DNA of 64,000 nucleotides from CAVQFC01 sp036497895 (GTDB lineage Bacteria > Acidobacteriota > Vicinamibacteria > Vicinamibacterales > CAVVIG01): contig DASXIR010000017.1 in assembly GCA_036497895.1 (NCBI GenBank), positions 1 to 64,000 of the forward strand, read 5' to 3'. The position numbers and the translations under genes are program-made. Below, one piece after another: positions 44,962 to 53,065 of the stretch. How positions within the stretch are numbered: the first letter of the stretch is position 1; every line of letters starts with the position of its first letter. Below the pieces are notes generated by a model. That model was not told the DNA's origin. It searched no databases and was given only the letters and a program-made list of their open reading frames with translations.

Positions 44962-45917
44962 GGGTTCGGTTCGAAAATCAGCTGAGTTGCGCGTGTCACG
45001 CCGTCCGCGCCACGCGTGAGCGCCGCCTCAGTGTAAACCGCCGACGCGGGAATCGCGACGCCGTCCGTCACGATGCATCGGTCCACCACCGCGTTGGCGC
45101 CCACGCTGACATCGTCCCACAGGATCGAACGCGTCACTCGTGCGGTGGAGTGCACGCCGGAGCGGGGCGCGTCGATCTGCACGGCCGCGGGCGTTCGCGC
45201 ATCGAAGGCGAGTGACGTTCGCCAGTAGTCCGCGATCGTCCCTACATCCCAGAACTCCGCGTCACACACGAACCCGCGCACCGAGCCTGGTTTCGACGCG
45301 ATCAACGCGTCGTAGACGCCGCCGATTGAACTCGCCGGTGCGCCGGGAGGCAGCGCCGCGAATACCGCGGCCTCCACGATCTGCGCGCCGATGAAATGAT
45401 AGGAGCCGGCGGCCGCTGGGCCCCGGGCGACGAATCCGACAACATCGCCGCGGTCGCTGAGCCGCACGCCACCGTAGCGAAGGAACTCGCGGTTGGGCAC
45501 CAGCGCCAGCGTCACTTGTGCCGTGGCCGCCATGTGCGCGTCGGAGAGACGCCGCAGATCAAGGTCTGTGAGCGTGTCGCCGTTGACGATGAAGAAACGT
45601 TCGGCGCCGAGGAGCGGCAGCGCGAGGCGTGGACCGCCGGCGCTGCCGAGCACGCGTGGCTGTTCCCACGAGTAGCGGACCCGAACGTGAAGATCCCGGC
45701 CGTCGCCGACCACCGACGTCAGTGTCTCGGGGCGATGGTGCAGGTTCAGGACCAGTTCGGTCACGTCGTGCCTGGCCAGCCACGAAACGATGCGGCGGAC
45801 CAGCGGAACCCCTGCGACGGGAATCGCCGGTTTCGCACGCACGTCGGTCAACGGTCGCAGTCGCGTGCCGAGACCGGCAGTCAGCACCAGGGCGTGATGG
45901 ACCGGGATGTCGCGCAC
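44958..45917 (-). CDS. Sugar-1-phosphate nucleotidyltransferase, MurU-like
   Basis: A 319-residue nucleotidyltransferase with the signature LTAGLGTRLRPLTDVRAKPAIPVAG, then DLHVRVRYSWEQPRVLGSAGG and VNGDTLTDLDL (metal-binding Asp). A short left-handed beta-helix-like end (VHSTARVTRSILWDDVSVGANAVVDRCIVTDGV) follows. Together with the kinase gene it overlaps, it fits MurU, which makes UDP-MurNAc from MurNAc-1-phosphate. The added beta-helix is more like GlmU or GDP-mannose pyrophosphorylases, so another sugar is possible. It starts at a GTG two bases after the methyltransferase stop. Confidence 0.83.
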   Translation of the reverse strand: MRDIPVHHALVLTAGLGTRLRPLTDVRAKPAIPVAGVPLVRRIVSWLARHDVTELVLNLHHRPETLTSVVGDGRDLHVRVRYSWEQPRVLGSAGGPRLALPLLGAERFFIVNGDTLTDLDLRRLSDAHMAATAQVTLALVPNREFLRYGGVRLSDRGDVVGFVARGPAAAGSYHFIGAQIVEAAVFAALPPGAPASSIGGVYDALIASKPGSVRGFVCDAEFWDVGTIADYWRTSLAFDARTPAAVQIDAPRSGVHSTARVTRSILWDDVSVGANAVVDRCIVTDGVAIPASAVYTEAALTRGADGVTRATQLIFEPNP

Positions 45918-45919
45918 CG

Positions 45920-47083
45920 CTATGTCACCCGCACGGCGAACGACAAGCCTTGCAAGGCGGACGGCTCGACGTTCTTGCTGAAGATCATCACCTTATGTGT
46001 GCTGCCGAGGCCGCCCGGCATCAGCAGCGTCTTCAACGCCAGCCGGTCTTTCAGCTCGTCGAATGTCCGGAGGCCGGCGGCGTTCAGCAGACCGAGCAGG
46101 AAGTAGGTCTGATCCAGAAACCCGACCGTAGTCAGCCCCGCGCCCTCCGCCGCGACCCGCACGCTGGTGAAGTCCACGTGCGAGGTAATGTCCTGCTCGC
46201 CTGGACGCTGCAGCCAGCCCGGCGTCAGCGACTCGGGACCGCTGCTCCGATGCGACGCATAGGTCGTCAGCGTACCGGCCGAATGGGTCGGGGAATAGAG
46301 CTCGGCGGCTTCGTGACCGTAGTCGATGATGATGATGAATCCACGCGTGAGGCGTCGCGCCGCGTCGCTGATCCAATCGAGCGCGCGCAGGTTGATCTCG
46401 ACGCGCCAGCCAGGCTCGAGGGTCACGCCGAGGCGATCGAGATACGCCGCCAGCGCGGGCGTCGAGGGCTCGGCTTCAAGTGTTTCCAGACCGATCTCTT
46501 CACTGTCGCCACGGCGGTCCTGAAAGGCCGGTTCTACGTACGTTTCCCGCAGCCCGCCCTCGCGCATCACGACCTGGTGGACGGGAAACGCATCGAGGAG
46601 TTCATTGGCGACCAGGATGCCTTCGAATGCCGTCGGCAGCGTGTCACTCGAACTGGCGAGCCGCGGTGCGACGTCGGCCAACGATGCCGGCTGGTCGCGT
46701 CGTGCTTCCGCGCTGGCTTCGACCAGGTGAACACTGAGGGAATTGTAGAGACCGGGGTCACGGCGCCGTGCGGCGCGGAGGATGTCAGCCGACAGACGTC
46801 CGTTGCCGGCGCCGGCTTCGATCAGATCGACCGGTCGACGGTCGTCCTCTTCGCCAATCGAATCGTTGGTCGCCCGCAGAATTCCCGCCATCTCGGCGAT
46901 CTGTACTTCGAGTAGTTCGCCGAACAGCGGGCCGACGTCCACGCTGGTAAAAAAATCGCCCGCGCGCCCGGAACGTCGGGCGGCGCGGGCGTAATAGCCG
47001 AACGCGGGATGATAAAGCGCGAGGTCCATGAACGCCTCCACGGTAAGTGGACTGCGTTCACGGATCAGGTCAGCTGGCAGCAA
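45920..47083 (-). CDS. SAM-dependent methyltransferase, MidA/NDUFAF7 type (COG1565)
   Basis: A 387-residue protein with the family start LIRERSPLTVEAFMDLALYHPAFGYYA and FFTSVDVGPLFGELLEVQIAEM, then the SAM site VDLIEAGAGNGRLSADIL. The mitochondrial relative methylates an Arg of a complex I subunit; bacterial substrates are unclear. The TTG start at 47083 gives the full N-terminus; an ATG at 47029 would cut into the conserved start. It lies downstream of the HtrA gene and upstream of the MurU-like gene, in the same direction. Confidence 0.88.
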   Translation of the reverse strand: MLPADLIRERSPLTVEAFMDLALYHPAFGYYARAARRSGRAGDFFTSVDVGPLFGELLEVQIAEMAGILRATNDSIGEEDDRRPVDLIEAGAGNGRLSADILRAARRRDPGLYNSLSVHLVEASAEARRDQPASLADVAPRLASSSDTLPTAFEGILVANELLDAFPVHQVVMREGGLRETYVEPAFQDRRGDSEEIGLETLEAEPSTPALAAYLDRLGVTLEPGWRVEINLRALDWISDAARRLTRGFIIIIDYGHEAAELYSPTHSAGTLTTYASHRSSGPESLTPGWLQRPGEQDITSHVDFTSVRVAAEGAGLTTVGFLDQTYFLLGLLNAAGLRTFDELKDRLALKTLLMPGGLGSTHKVMIFSKNVEPSALQGLSFAVRVT

Positions 47084-47104
47084 TCAGCAATCTGCCGTTG
47101 ACGG

Positions 47105-48718
47105 TTATTCCTTCTTGACCGGCACGAACACCTCGGTGTCGCCGCGCCACACGCGCAACTGGGCTATGTGTCCGGTCTGGACCTTCTGGAGTTCGGCTGC
47201 GGCGGCGGCCGCCGACGTGATCGCTTTGCCGTTCACCGACAGGATGACGTCGCCCGGCCGCAGCGCGCCCGCGGACGGTCCGTCGACGTCAACATCCGTG
47301 ACGACCGCGCCGGTCTGTCCGGACGGCATCCGCAGCCGTCGCGCCATCGCCGGCGTCACGTTCTCGAGCGTGAGACCGAAGCTGCCGGTGTTCTGCTGTT
47401 CCGGCGCCTGCTGGTCGTCTGGTGCCGGACGCCGCTGCGGGCTCTGCTCGGCCTCGAGATCCAGTTCCTCGACGGTGACGTTGAGCGTTTTCTCGAGCTT
47501 GTTGCGCAGCACCTTCACCGGCACCGTCGTGCCGGGCTTGGTCGCGATCACCATCTTCACCAGTTCGTCGCTGTTGTTCACCGGACGTCCGTTGTACTGC
47601 ACGATGACATCGCCCGGCTCCATCCCGGCCTTGGCCGAGGCGCCGCCCGCGGGCAGCTGCGCCACCAGCGCACCCATCCGGGTCTTGAGGCCGAAGTCCT
47701 CGTAGCCGTCACGCGGCACGGCGATCACCTGCACCCCGATCCGCCCGCGCACGATCTTGCCGGTGCGCAGCTGCGGCAGCAGTTCGCGAACCGTGTTGCT
47801 CGGCACGGCGAAGCCGATGCCGATGTTCCCCTCGTTGCGCGAGTTGGTGATGATCGCGGTGTTCATACCGATCACTTCGCCGCGCACGTTCAGCAGCGGA
47901 CCGCCGGAGTTGCCCGGGTTGATCGCCGCGTCGGTCTGCAGCATGTCGTTGTTGCGGCCGTTGGTCACCGCAAACGCACGCTGGGTCGCGCTGATCACGC
48001 CGACCGTCACCGTGTGCGAGTAGCCGAACGGATTGCCAATCGCCATCACCCAGTCGCCGGGGAAGATCTGCGACGAGTCGCCGAACTTCGCCTCGACCAG
48101 CGGGCGATTCGGCTTCTCCACGAGCTGAATCAGGGCGCTGTCGGTCAGCTGGTCGCGGCCGACCACCTTGGCCTGGTAGAACTGGGGATCGTTCTCGTCG
48201 TCGTTGAACGCGACTTCGATCTTGGTCGCATCCTCGACCACGTGGTTGTTGGTGAGGATGAAGCCTTCCTTGCTGATGATGAAACCGGTGCCGGCAGCAC
48301 GGGTGGTCTGTTCCTTCTGCTTGCGCCCGCCCCGGCCGCTGCCGTTGCCGTTGCCGCGTCCCTGCGGCGGCGCGTTCTGGTCGTCGGGGTCACCGCCGCC
48401 CGGCGTGCCGAAGAAGCGGTGGAAGAGATCGTCCGGCGCGCCACCGCCGTTGCCGAAGAACTCGGACAGGTCCTGGGCCTTTGCCTTCATTTCGGTCCGG
48501 ATGTTCACCACAGCTGGCGTCATCGCCTTGGCGATATTGCGGAAGGTGTCGGCGTTGAGCGCGCCGGTCACCGGCGTTCCATTTACCGGCGCCATCGTCA
48601 TCGTCTGCGCCGAGGACGCGGGTGCGAGATCGAGCCGTGACGCAATCACCATCCCGACAAAGAGGGAAGCGACGGCGAGCAGGACGGCGTAAAAGGCGGT
48701 GGTCTTGCGAGTGGACAT
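47105..48718 (-). CDS. Periplasmic serine protease HtrA/DegP type (Do)
   Basis: About 537 residues from the ATG at 48718. An N-terminal membrane anchor (AFYAVLLAVASLFVGMVIA) is followed by a trypsin-like domain with His159 (LTNNHVV), Asp193 (LTDSALIQL) and Ser271 (NPGNSGGPLL), then two PDZ domains (about 305-395 and 430-535). A Gly/Asn/Arg-rich loop at about 103-135 lies before the first catalytic strand, as in long LA-loop Do proteases. It degrades or refolds damaged periplasmic proteins. GGAGG lies 9 bases upstream of the ATG and just after a strong hairpin (48733-48754). A GTG at 48724 is a less likely start. Confidence 0.94.
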   Translation of the reverse strand: MSTRKTTAFYAVLLAVASLFVGMVIASRLDLAPASSAQTMTMAPVNGTPVTGALNADTFRNIAKAMTPAVVNIRTEMKAKAQDLSEFFGNGGGAPDDLFHRFFGTPGGGDPDDQNAPPQGRGNGNGSGRGGRKQKEQTTRAAGTGFIISKEGFILTNNHVVEDATKIEVAFNDDENDPQFYQAKVVGRDQLTDSALIQLVEKPNRPLVEAKFGDSSQIFPGDWVMAIGNPFGYSHTVTVGVISATQRAFAVTNGRNNDMLQTDAAINPGNSGGPLLNVRGEVIGMNTAIITNSRNEGNIGIGFAVPSNTVRELLPQLRTGKIVRGRIGVQVIAVPRDGYEDFGLKTRMGALVAQLPAGGASAKAGMEPGDVIVQYNGRPVNNSDELVKMVIATKPGTTVPVKVLRNKLEKTLNVTVEELDLEAEQSPQRRPAPDDQQAPEQQNTGSFGLTLENVTPAMARRLRMPSGQTGAVVTDVDVDGPSAGALRPGDVILSVNGKAITSAAAAAAELQKVQTGHIAQLRVWRGDTEVFVPVKKE

Positions 48719-48732
48719 CGTCACGAACCTCC

Positions 48733-48754
48733 GGCGGGTCCATCAGGACCCGCC
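48733..48754. promoter_or_regulatory. Strong stem-loop abutting the htrA ribosome binding site
   Basis: GGCGGGTCC and GGACCCGCC form a perfect 9-bp stem with a 4-base loop between the M24 peptidase stop and the protease start. On the minus-strand mRNA the GGAGG of the protease gene follows the stem base directly. There is no T-tract, so it is not a standard terminator; it may protect or regulate translation of the downstream gene. Confidence 0.6.
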
Positions 48755-48758
48755 CTGC

Positions 48759-49964
48759 TTAAACGAGTGCCAGAATGTCGGTTTGCAGCGGCCCGGTGAC
48801 CACTGCGTCGCGCGCCGCGACGACCATGTTGATTTCCGTGCGAACGCCGAAGTCATCGAAGTAGACGCCAGGCTCGATCGTAAAGCCGGTCCCGGCCAGG
48901 AGACGGCGATCGTCGTGTGTCTCGTAGTCGTCCATATTGACGCCGTTGCCGTGCACCGACTCGCCGAGGCTGTGGCCGGTGCGGTGCAGGATGTGGTCCG
49001 CCAGTCCTGCGTCCCGAATCACCGCCGAGGCCACGCGATCCACCTCGAAGCCGCGCACATCGCGGCCGGAGCGGGTCGCGTCCTGAACCAGCGAAACCGC
49101 GGCGTCGCGCGCCCGGCAAATCGTGGCGAACGCGTTGACGATCCGGTCCGGCGGCCGCGTGCCGGTATAGCCAATCCAGGTGATGTCCGCGTAGACCGCG
49201 CCGGGACGATCGAGCTTGCCCCACAGATCCAGCAGCACCAGTTCCTCGGCGCGGATGCTGCGGTGGACTGACGCGGTCGGCAGGTAGTGCGGGTTGCCCG
49301 CATTCTCGGCCGCCGACACGTTGGGCTCGGCGTCGGCCACCAGCCCCTCGTCGCGGAACCATCCGCTCATCAACTGTTGAATGTCGAACTCGGTCGTCGG
49401 GACACCATCTCTGATGCGCTGCGCCACCGCTTCGAACGCTCGATCCTTCACGCGGTACAGCTTATCGGACGCTTGCCGATGCGTCGTGATTGCTTCGGCG
49501 CTCCAGACTGCGGAGAAACGCTGAATCAGATCGCCGGAGGAGACCACTTCAACGCCAGCCTGCCGGACGAGCTCGACGGTACCGCCATCCACGCGCGATA
49601 CATAAGGGATCGCACAAAGTGGTGAATATTCCATGGCAACCCGCCGCAGCCCGGTCAGCAGGCGCTTCAGGCCAGCCGTCAGCTGGTCGCGTCCGGCGTA
49701 GCGCTCGGTCGATCCGGGCAGGTGCGCGAGCGAATTTTTCTCGATCGCGTGCACCAGTCCGCGCGGCTCGCCGACCGCCGGAATCAGGTAATACCACCGG
49801 CGCGTCGCGAGATGGCCGCTCTGGCGTGCAACCGCGGTGACGTCCGCCGCGATCGGGTTCAGACCGCGGAAGTCATACAACAGCCAGCCATCCATGCCGT
49901 CGGCTTTGAGCGCCGCCTGCACTGCACCGATGTCCAAGCCTGCCTCGGTCTGCGACGAGATCAT
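48759..49964 (-). CDS. M24 family metallopeptidase (creatinase/prolidase-like)
   Basis: About 401 residues. The N-terminal creatinase-like domain (MDGWLLYDFRGLNP) is followed by a pita-bread C-terminal domain with LVLLDLWGKLD, ADITWIGYTG, TGHSLGESVHGNG and TEINMVV. Not all metal ligands of a typical aminopeptidase P are clear: the LDLWG segment replaces the usual LxDxG, so catalysis needs checking. The ATG at 49964 has GGAAG four bases upstream; the reading frame runs on to 50315 without similarity and is rejected there. It would cleave X-Pro or related peptides. It lies divergent from the vWFA gene. Confidence 0.85.
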   Translation of the reverse strand: MISSQTEAGLDIGAVQAALKADGMDGWLLYDFRGLNPIAADVTAVARQSGHLATRRWYYLIPAVGEPRGLVHAIEKNSLAHLPGSTERYAGRDQLTAGLKRLLTGLRRVAMEYSPLCAIPYVSRVDGGTVELVRQAGVEVVSSGDLIQRFSAVWSAEAITTHRQASDKLYRVKDRAFEAVAQRIRDGVPTTEFDIQQLMSGWFRDEGLVADAEPNVSAAENAGNPHYLPTASVHRSIRAEELVLLDLWGKLDRPGAVYADITWIGYTGTRPPDRIVNAFATICRARDAAVSLVQDATRSGRDVRGFEVDRVASAVIRDAGLADHILHRTGHSLGESVHGNGVNMDDYETHDDRRLLAGTGFTIEPGVYFDDFGVRTEINMVVAARDAVVTGPLQTDILALV

Positions 49965-49971
49965 CGCTTCC

Positions 49972-49977
49972 AGTATA
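49972..49977 (-). promoter_or_regulatory. Candidate -10 of the M24 peptidase gene
   Basis: TATACT on the minus strand, seven bases before the ATG, within a 42-base divergent gap. If used, the message is nearly leaderless. No strong -35 was seen. Confidence 0.4.
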
Positions 49978-49988
49978 GCCGGGACGCT

Positions 49989-49994
49989 TATAAT
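49989..49994 (+). promoter_or_regulatory. -10 element of the vWFA gene
   Basis: A perfect TATAAT, 12 bases before the ATG at 50007, so the leader would be about six bases. The -35 region is weak. It lies back-to-back with the opposite -10 at 49972-49977. Confidence 0.5.
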
Positions 49995-50006
49995 CGGACC
50001 AAGGTC

Positions 50007-52139
50007 ATGAACATGCATGCACGTGCTCGAATCGCGGCGCTGATCGCTTTCCTGATGGGCACCGCGCTGACCGCCGGCCAGGCGCCCGCCCCGGCGCCCG
50101 CGCCCGCGCAGCAGCCGCCGGCCGGCCAGCAACCGGCCCCGCCGACCTTCAAGGTCCGTGTGGATTATGTCGAGGTCGATACGATCGTCACCGACAAGCA
50201 GGGCAAGTTCGTCCGGGACCTCACGAAAGAAGACTTCCAGGTCCTCGAGGACGGCAAATCGCAGACGATTGCGCAGTTCACCACCGTGGACATACCGGTC
50301 GAGCGCGCCGATCATCCGCTGTTCGCGGTCTCACCGATCGCTCCCGACGTCAGGACCAACGAAAAGCCGTTCGACGGACGCGTCTACGTGATGGTGGTCG
50401 ACGATCTCCACACCTTGTTCGGCCGGTCCCAGCGCGTGAAGATAGCGGCCAGGCAGTTCATCGAGCAGCGCCTCGGCGCCAATGACATGATGGCCATCGT
50501 TCACACCGCCGGGCCGTCCAACGGGAACCAGGAGTTCACGAACAACAAACGCCTGCTGCTGGCGGCCGTGGACAAGACCCAGGGCCGCAAGCTGGACTCG
50601 GCCACGATCAACAAGACCAACGAGTACAACAACACCCGGGGGACGCGTCAGCCGGGCGATGCCCTCAACGACCCGGACGATTCGGAACGTGCCTTCAACG
50701 CGCGTTCGTCGCTTGATACGCTGCGAAACGTCGCCGACTGGTTCGGATCGGTGCGCGGCCGGCGCAAGGCCATCCTGTTCGTGAGCGAAGGCATCGACTA
50801 CGACATCAACGACATCATCCCGCAGCAGGGCTCCAACCACCAGGGCGCCTCGATGGTTCTCGACGCAACGCGCGACGCGATTTCTTCGGCGACGCGTTCG
50901 AACGTCGCGATTTACGGCATCGATCCGCGCGGCCTGACCGACCTCGGCGACGAGTCGATCACCGTCGGTGCCTTTCCCGACGACACCTCGCTCGGCGTGG
51001 GAACCTCGTCGCTGTTCAACGAGGTCAGGCTCTCGCAGGACAGCCTGCGCACGCTGTCAGACGAGACCGGCGGCTTTGCCGTCGTCAACAAGAACGATTT
51101 CACCACCGCGTTCCAGCGCATCCAGGAGGACAACAGCTCCTACTACGTGCTGGCGTACTACCCGCCCGATCCTCGCCCGGGGCGCTTCCATAAGATCGAC
51201 GTCCGCGTCACGCGGCCGGGACTGACCGTCCGCGGCCGTCGCGCCTACGTCACGCCCAAGAAGGTGGACGACAAGAACAACAAGACCACCACCAAGAGCG
51301 TGACCACGCCGGAAGTCCGCGAGGCGCTCGACAGCCCGCTCCCGGTCAGCGGATTGACGATGCATGTGTTCTTCTCGCCGTTCAAGGGGACGGCGCCGAA
51401 CGCCTCGGTGTTGATGGGCGTCGAACTGCGCGGCCGCGACATGGCGCTGAGCCAGACTGACTCGCTGCAGCTTTCGTATATCGCGATTGACTCCACCGGC
51501 AAGATCAAGGGCGGCAACACCGATTCGCTGACGATGTCGGCGCTGCGGCCGGACACCAAGGCGCGCATCGAGCAAACCGGGCTGCGGCTGTTGAATCGCA
51601 TGGACCTGCCGCCCGGCAAGTATCAGGTGCGCATCGCCGCGCAGGATTCCGGATCCGCCAGCGTCGGCGCAGTGCAGTACGACCTCGATGTTCCGGACTT
51701 CGCCAAGGCGCCATTCAGCATGAGCGGCATCGTCATGACCTCGCCGCTCGGCTCGGCGCTTCCGACCGCCCGCGCCGACGAACAACTGAAGCCGGTGATG
51801 CCCGGACCGCCGATTGCGCGACGCAACTTCCCGCAGAACGACGAAGTCACACTGTTCGCAGAGGTCTACGACAACGCCGGCAAGCAGCCGCACAAGGTCG
51901 ACATCACGTGCACGGTGACCGCCGACGAAGGTAAGGTGATGTTCAAGACCGACGAAACGCGCGACTCGAGCGATCTCGGCGGCCAGCGCGGCGGCTATGG
52001 TTACACCACCAAGATTCCCATGAAGGACCTCGCTCCCGGCCGCTACGTGCTGAAAGTCGAAGCGGCGTCGCGGGTCAAGGACACCCCGACGGTCGCGCGT
52101 GAGGTCGAGTTCACGGTCGAACCGGCGGCGGGCAGGTGA
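50007..52139 (+). CDS. vWFA-related protein of the acidobacterial type
   Basis: About 710 residues. A signal peptide (MHARARIAALIAFLMGTALTAG) is followed by a Pro/Ala/Gln-rich linker and TFKVRVDYVEVDTIVTDKQGKFV, then DLTKEDFQVLEDGK, the signature start of this family (VWFA-related domain). The vWFA fold spans about 120-400 with VYVMVVDDLHTLF, a NVAIYGIDPRGL strand and the end YYVLAYYPPDPRPGRFHKIDVRV. The rest (about 430-710) is a beta-rich domain. The protein is exported; function is unknown, with ligand or complex binding likely. Its stop overlaps the next gene by four bases. Confidence 0.9.
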   Translation: MNMHARARIAALIAFLMGTALTAGQAPAPAPAPAQQPPAGQQPAPPTFKVRVDYVEVDTIVTDKQGKFVRDLTKEDFQVLEDGKSQTIAQFTTVDIPVERADHPLFAVSPIAPDVRTNEKPFDGRVYVMVVDDLHTLFGRSQRVKIAARQFIEQRLGANDMMAIVHTAGPSNGNQEFTNNKRLLLAAVDKTQGRKLDSATINKTNEYNNTRGTRQPGDALNDPDDSERAFNARSSLDTLRNVADWFGSVRGRRKAILFVSEGIDYDINDIIPQQGSNHQGASMVLDATRDAISSATRSNVAIYGIDPRGLTDLGDESITVGAFPDDTSLGVGTSSLFNEVRLSQDSLRTLSDETGGFAVVNKNDFTTAFQRIQEDNSSYYVLAYYPPDPRPGRFHKIDVRVTRPGLTVRGRRAYVTPKKVDDKNNKTTTKSVTTPEVREALDSPLPVSGLTMHVFFSPFKGTAPNASVLMGVELRGRDMALSQTDSLQLSYIAIDSTGKIKGGNTDSLTMSALRPDTKARIEQTGLRLLNRMDLPPGKYQVRIAAQDSGSASVGAVQYDLDVPDFAKAPFSMSGIVMTSPLGSALPTARADEQLKPVMPGPPIARRNFPQNDEVTLFAEVYDNAGKQPHKVDITCTVTADEGKVMFKTDETRDSSDLGGQRGGYGYTTKIPMKDLAPGRYVLKVEAASRVKDTPTVAREVEFTVEPAAGR

Positions 52140-52546
52140 AGGCGTTCGCCGTCGCAATTGCGGCGCTGCTTTGGGCGATGGCTCCAGTCGCCTTGACGAC
52201 TCTCGACAAAGGCAGTCAGAGCAACGTCGACGAAGGCCGCCAGGTATCGATCCGGACCGAACAAGAGTGGACCCGGCTGTGGCAGCAGCACAAACCGGAT
52301 CGGCCGAAACCGGCAGTCGATTTTTCAACGCAGATGGTGCTGGGGGTGTTCATGGGCAGCCGCTCGACGGGAGGATTTGCCGTCGAGATTCTCGGCGCGT
52401 CTGAAGCCGGCGGTGCGCTGACGGTCCGGTATCGCGAGACGATTCCGCAGCCAGGCGCGATCACCGCCCAGGTGATCAGCTCGCCGTATCACCTGGTGGC
52501 AGTGCCGAAGGTCACCGGGGCGGTGACCTTCGAGAAGGTTCGCTAG
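52136..52546 (+). CDS. PrcB_C-like secreted protein
   Basis: A 136-residue exported protein with a signal peptide (VKAFAVAIAALLWAMAPVALT) and a compact domain containing VDFSTQMVLGVFMGSRSTGG, VRYRETIPQPG and SPYHLVAVPK, which match the C-terminal domain of PrcB, a partner of a Treponema protease. It starts at a GTG overlapping the vWFA stop (GTGA), so the two are translationally coupled and may act together. No protease gene is adjacent in this operon. Confidence 0.78.
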   Translation: MKAFAVAIAALLWAMAPVALTTLDKGSQSNVDEGRQVSIRTEQEWTRLWQQHKPDRPKPAVDFSTQMVLGVFMGSRSTGGFAVEILGASEAGGALTVRYRETIPQPGAITAQVISSPYHLVAVPKVTGAVTFEKVR

Positions 52547-52550
52547 CGTC

Positions 52551-53009
52551 CTAGGTTTTCGCCGGATCCGGGAACTTGTCCACGCGCTTGGGTTTTGGCA
52601 CCGTGCCGTTGGCGTGGCTGAAGTTGTAGTTGTTCGAGGTCATGCCGGTCTTGAACGGCGTCTCGATCGTGATCGTCTGCACTTCGCCGGGCTGCAGCAG
52701 GCCGTTGATGATGCCCTTGCTGCCACCAACCGCCGTGCCGCCCTTGTCGTACCAGGTTTCGGCGATCGTCAACCGCGCGATCGGCGCATTCGAGGCGTTG
52801 CGGACCTTGATCTTGGTGATGATCATGTCCTTGTCGCGCTTGGTTTCGGGCTTGGTGAACTCGACTTCCGCGGCCCCTTTGATCGGCGGCGTGAATTTCT
52901 TGCCCGCCAGCACCGATGTCATCGGCGGCGGGGTCTGGGCGAAGGCGGCGGTCGCGGCGAGCGTAGCGCTCAAGAGCGTCACGGCAGCGGTCAAACGCGC
53001 GCGTGTCAT
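52551..53009 (-). CDS. Small secreted protein, unknown function
   Basis: About 152 residues from the ATG at 53009, which has GGGAGGA six bases upstream. The signal peptide is clear (MTRARLTAAVTLLSATLAATAAFA). The mature part has a beta-sandwich look, with MIITKIKVRNASNAPIARLTIAETWYDKGG and a later IETPFKTGMTSNNYNFSHANGTV. This resembles FxLYD-type or CARDB-like adhesion modules, but I cannot name a family. A TATAAT element on the minus strand at 53058-53063 is a likely promoter -10. It ends four bases from the convergent PrcB-like gene. Confidence 0.75.
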   Translation of the reverse strand: MTRARLTAAVTLLSATLAATAAFAQTPPPMTSVLAGKKFTPPIKGAAEVEFTKPETKRDKDMIITKIKVRNASNAPIARLTIAETWYDKGGTAVGGSKGIINGLLQPGEVQTITIETPFKTGMTSNNYNFSHANGTVPKPKRVDKFPDPAKT

Positions 53010-53057
53010 AAGATCCTCCCGGTAATAGACGAAGAAAAACGACGGCGAAACTGCGGG

Positions 53058-53063
53058 ATTATA
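53058..53063 (-). promoter_or_regulatory. -10 element of the small secreted protein gene
   Basis: A perfect TATAAT on the minus strand within an AT-rich patch, just past the stop of the zinc-ribbon gene. Its predicted leader of about 40 bases carries GGGAGGA. The -35 is not clear. Confidence 0.5.
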
Positions 53064-53065
53064 TA

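Noticed and set aside
49965..50315. Upstream extension of the M24 peptidase frame
   Set aside because: No similarity, overlaps the vWFA gene and passes the divergent promoter region.
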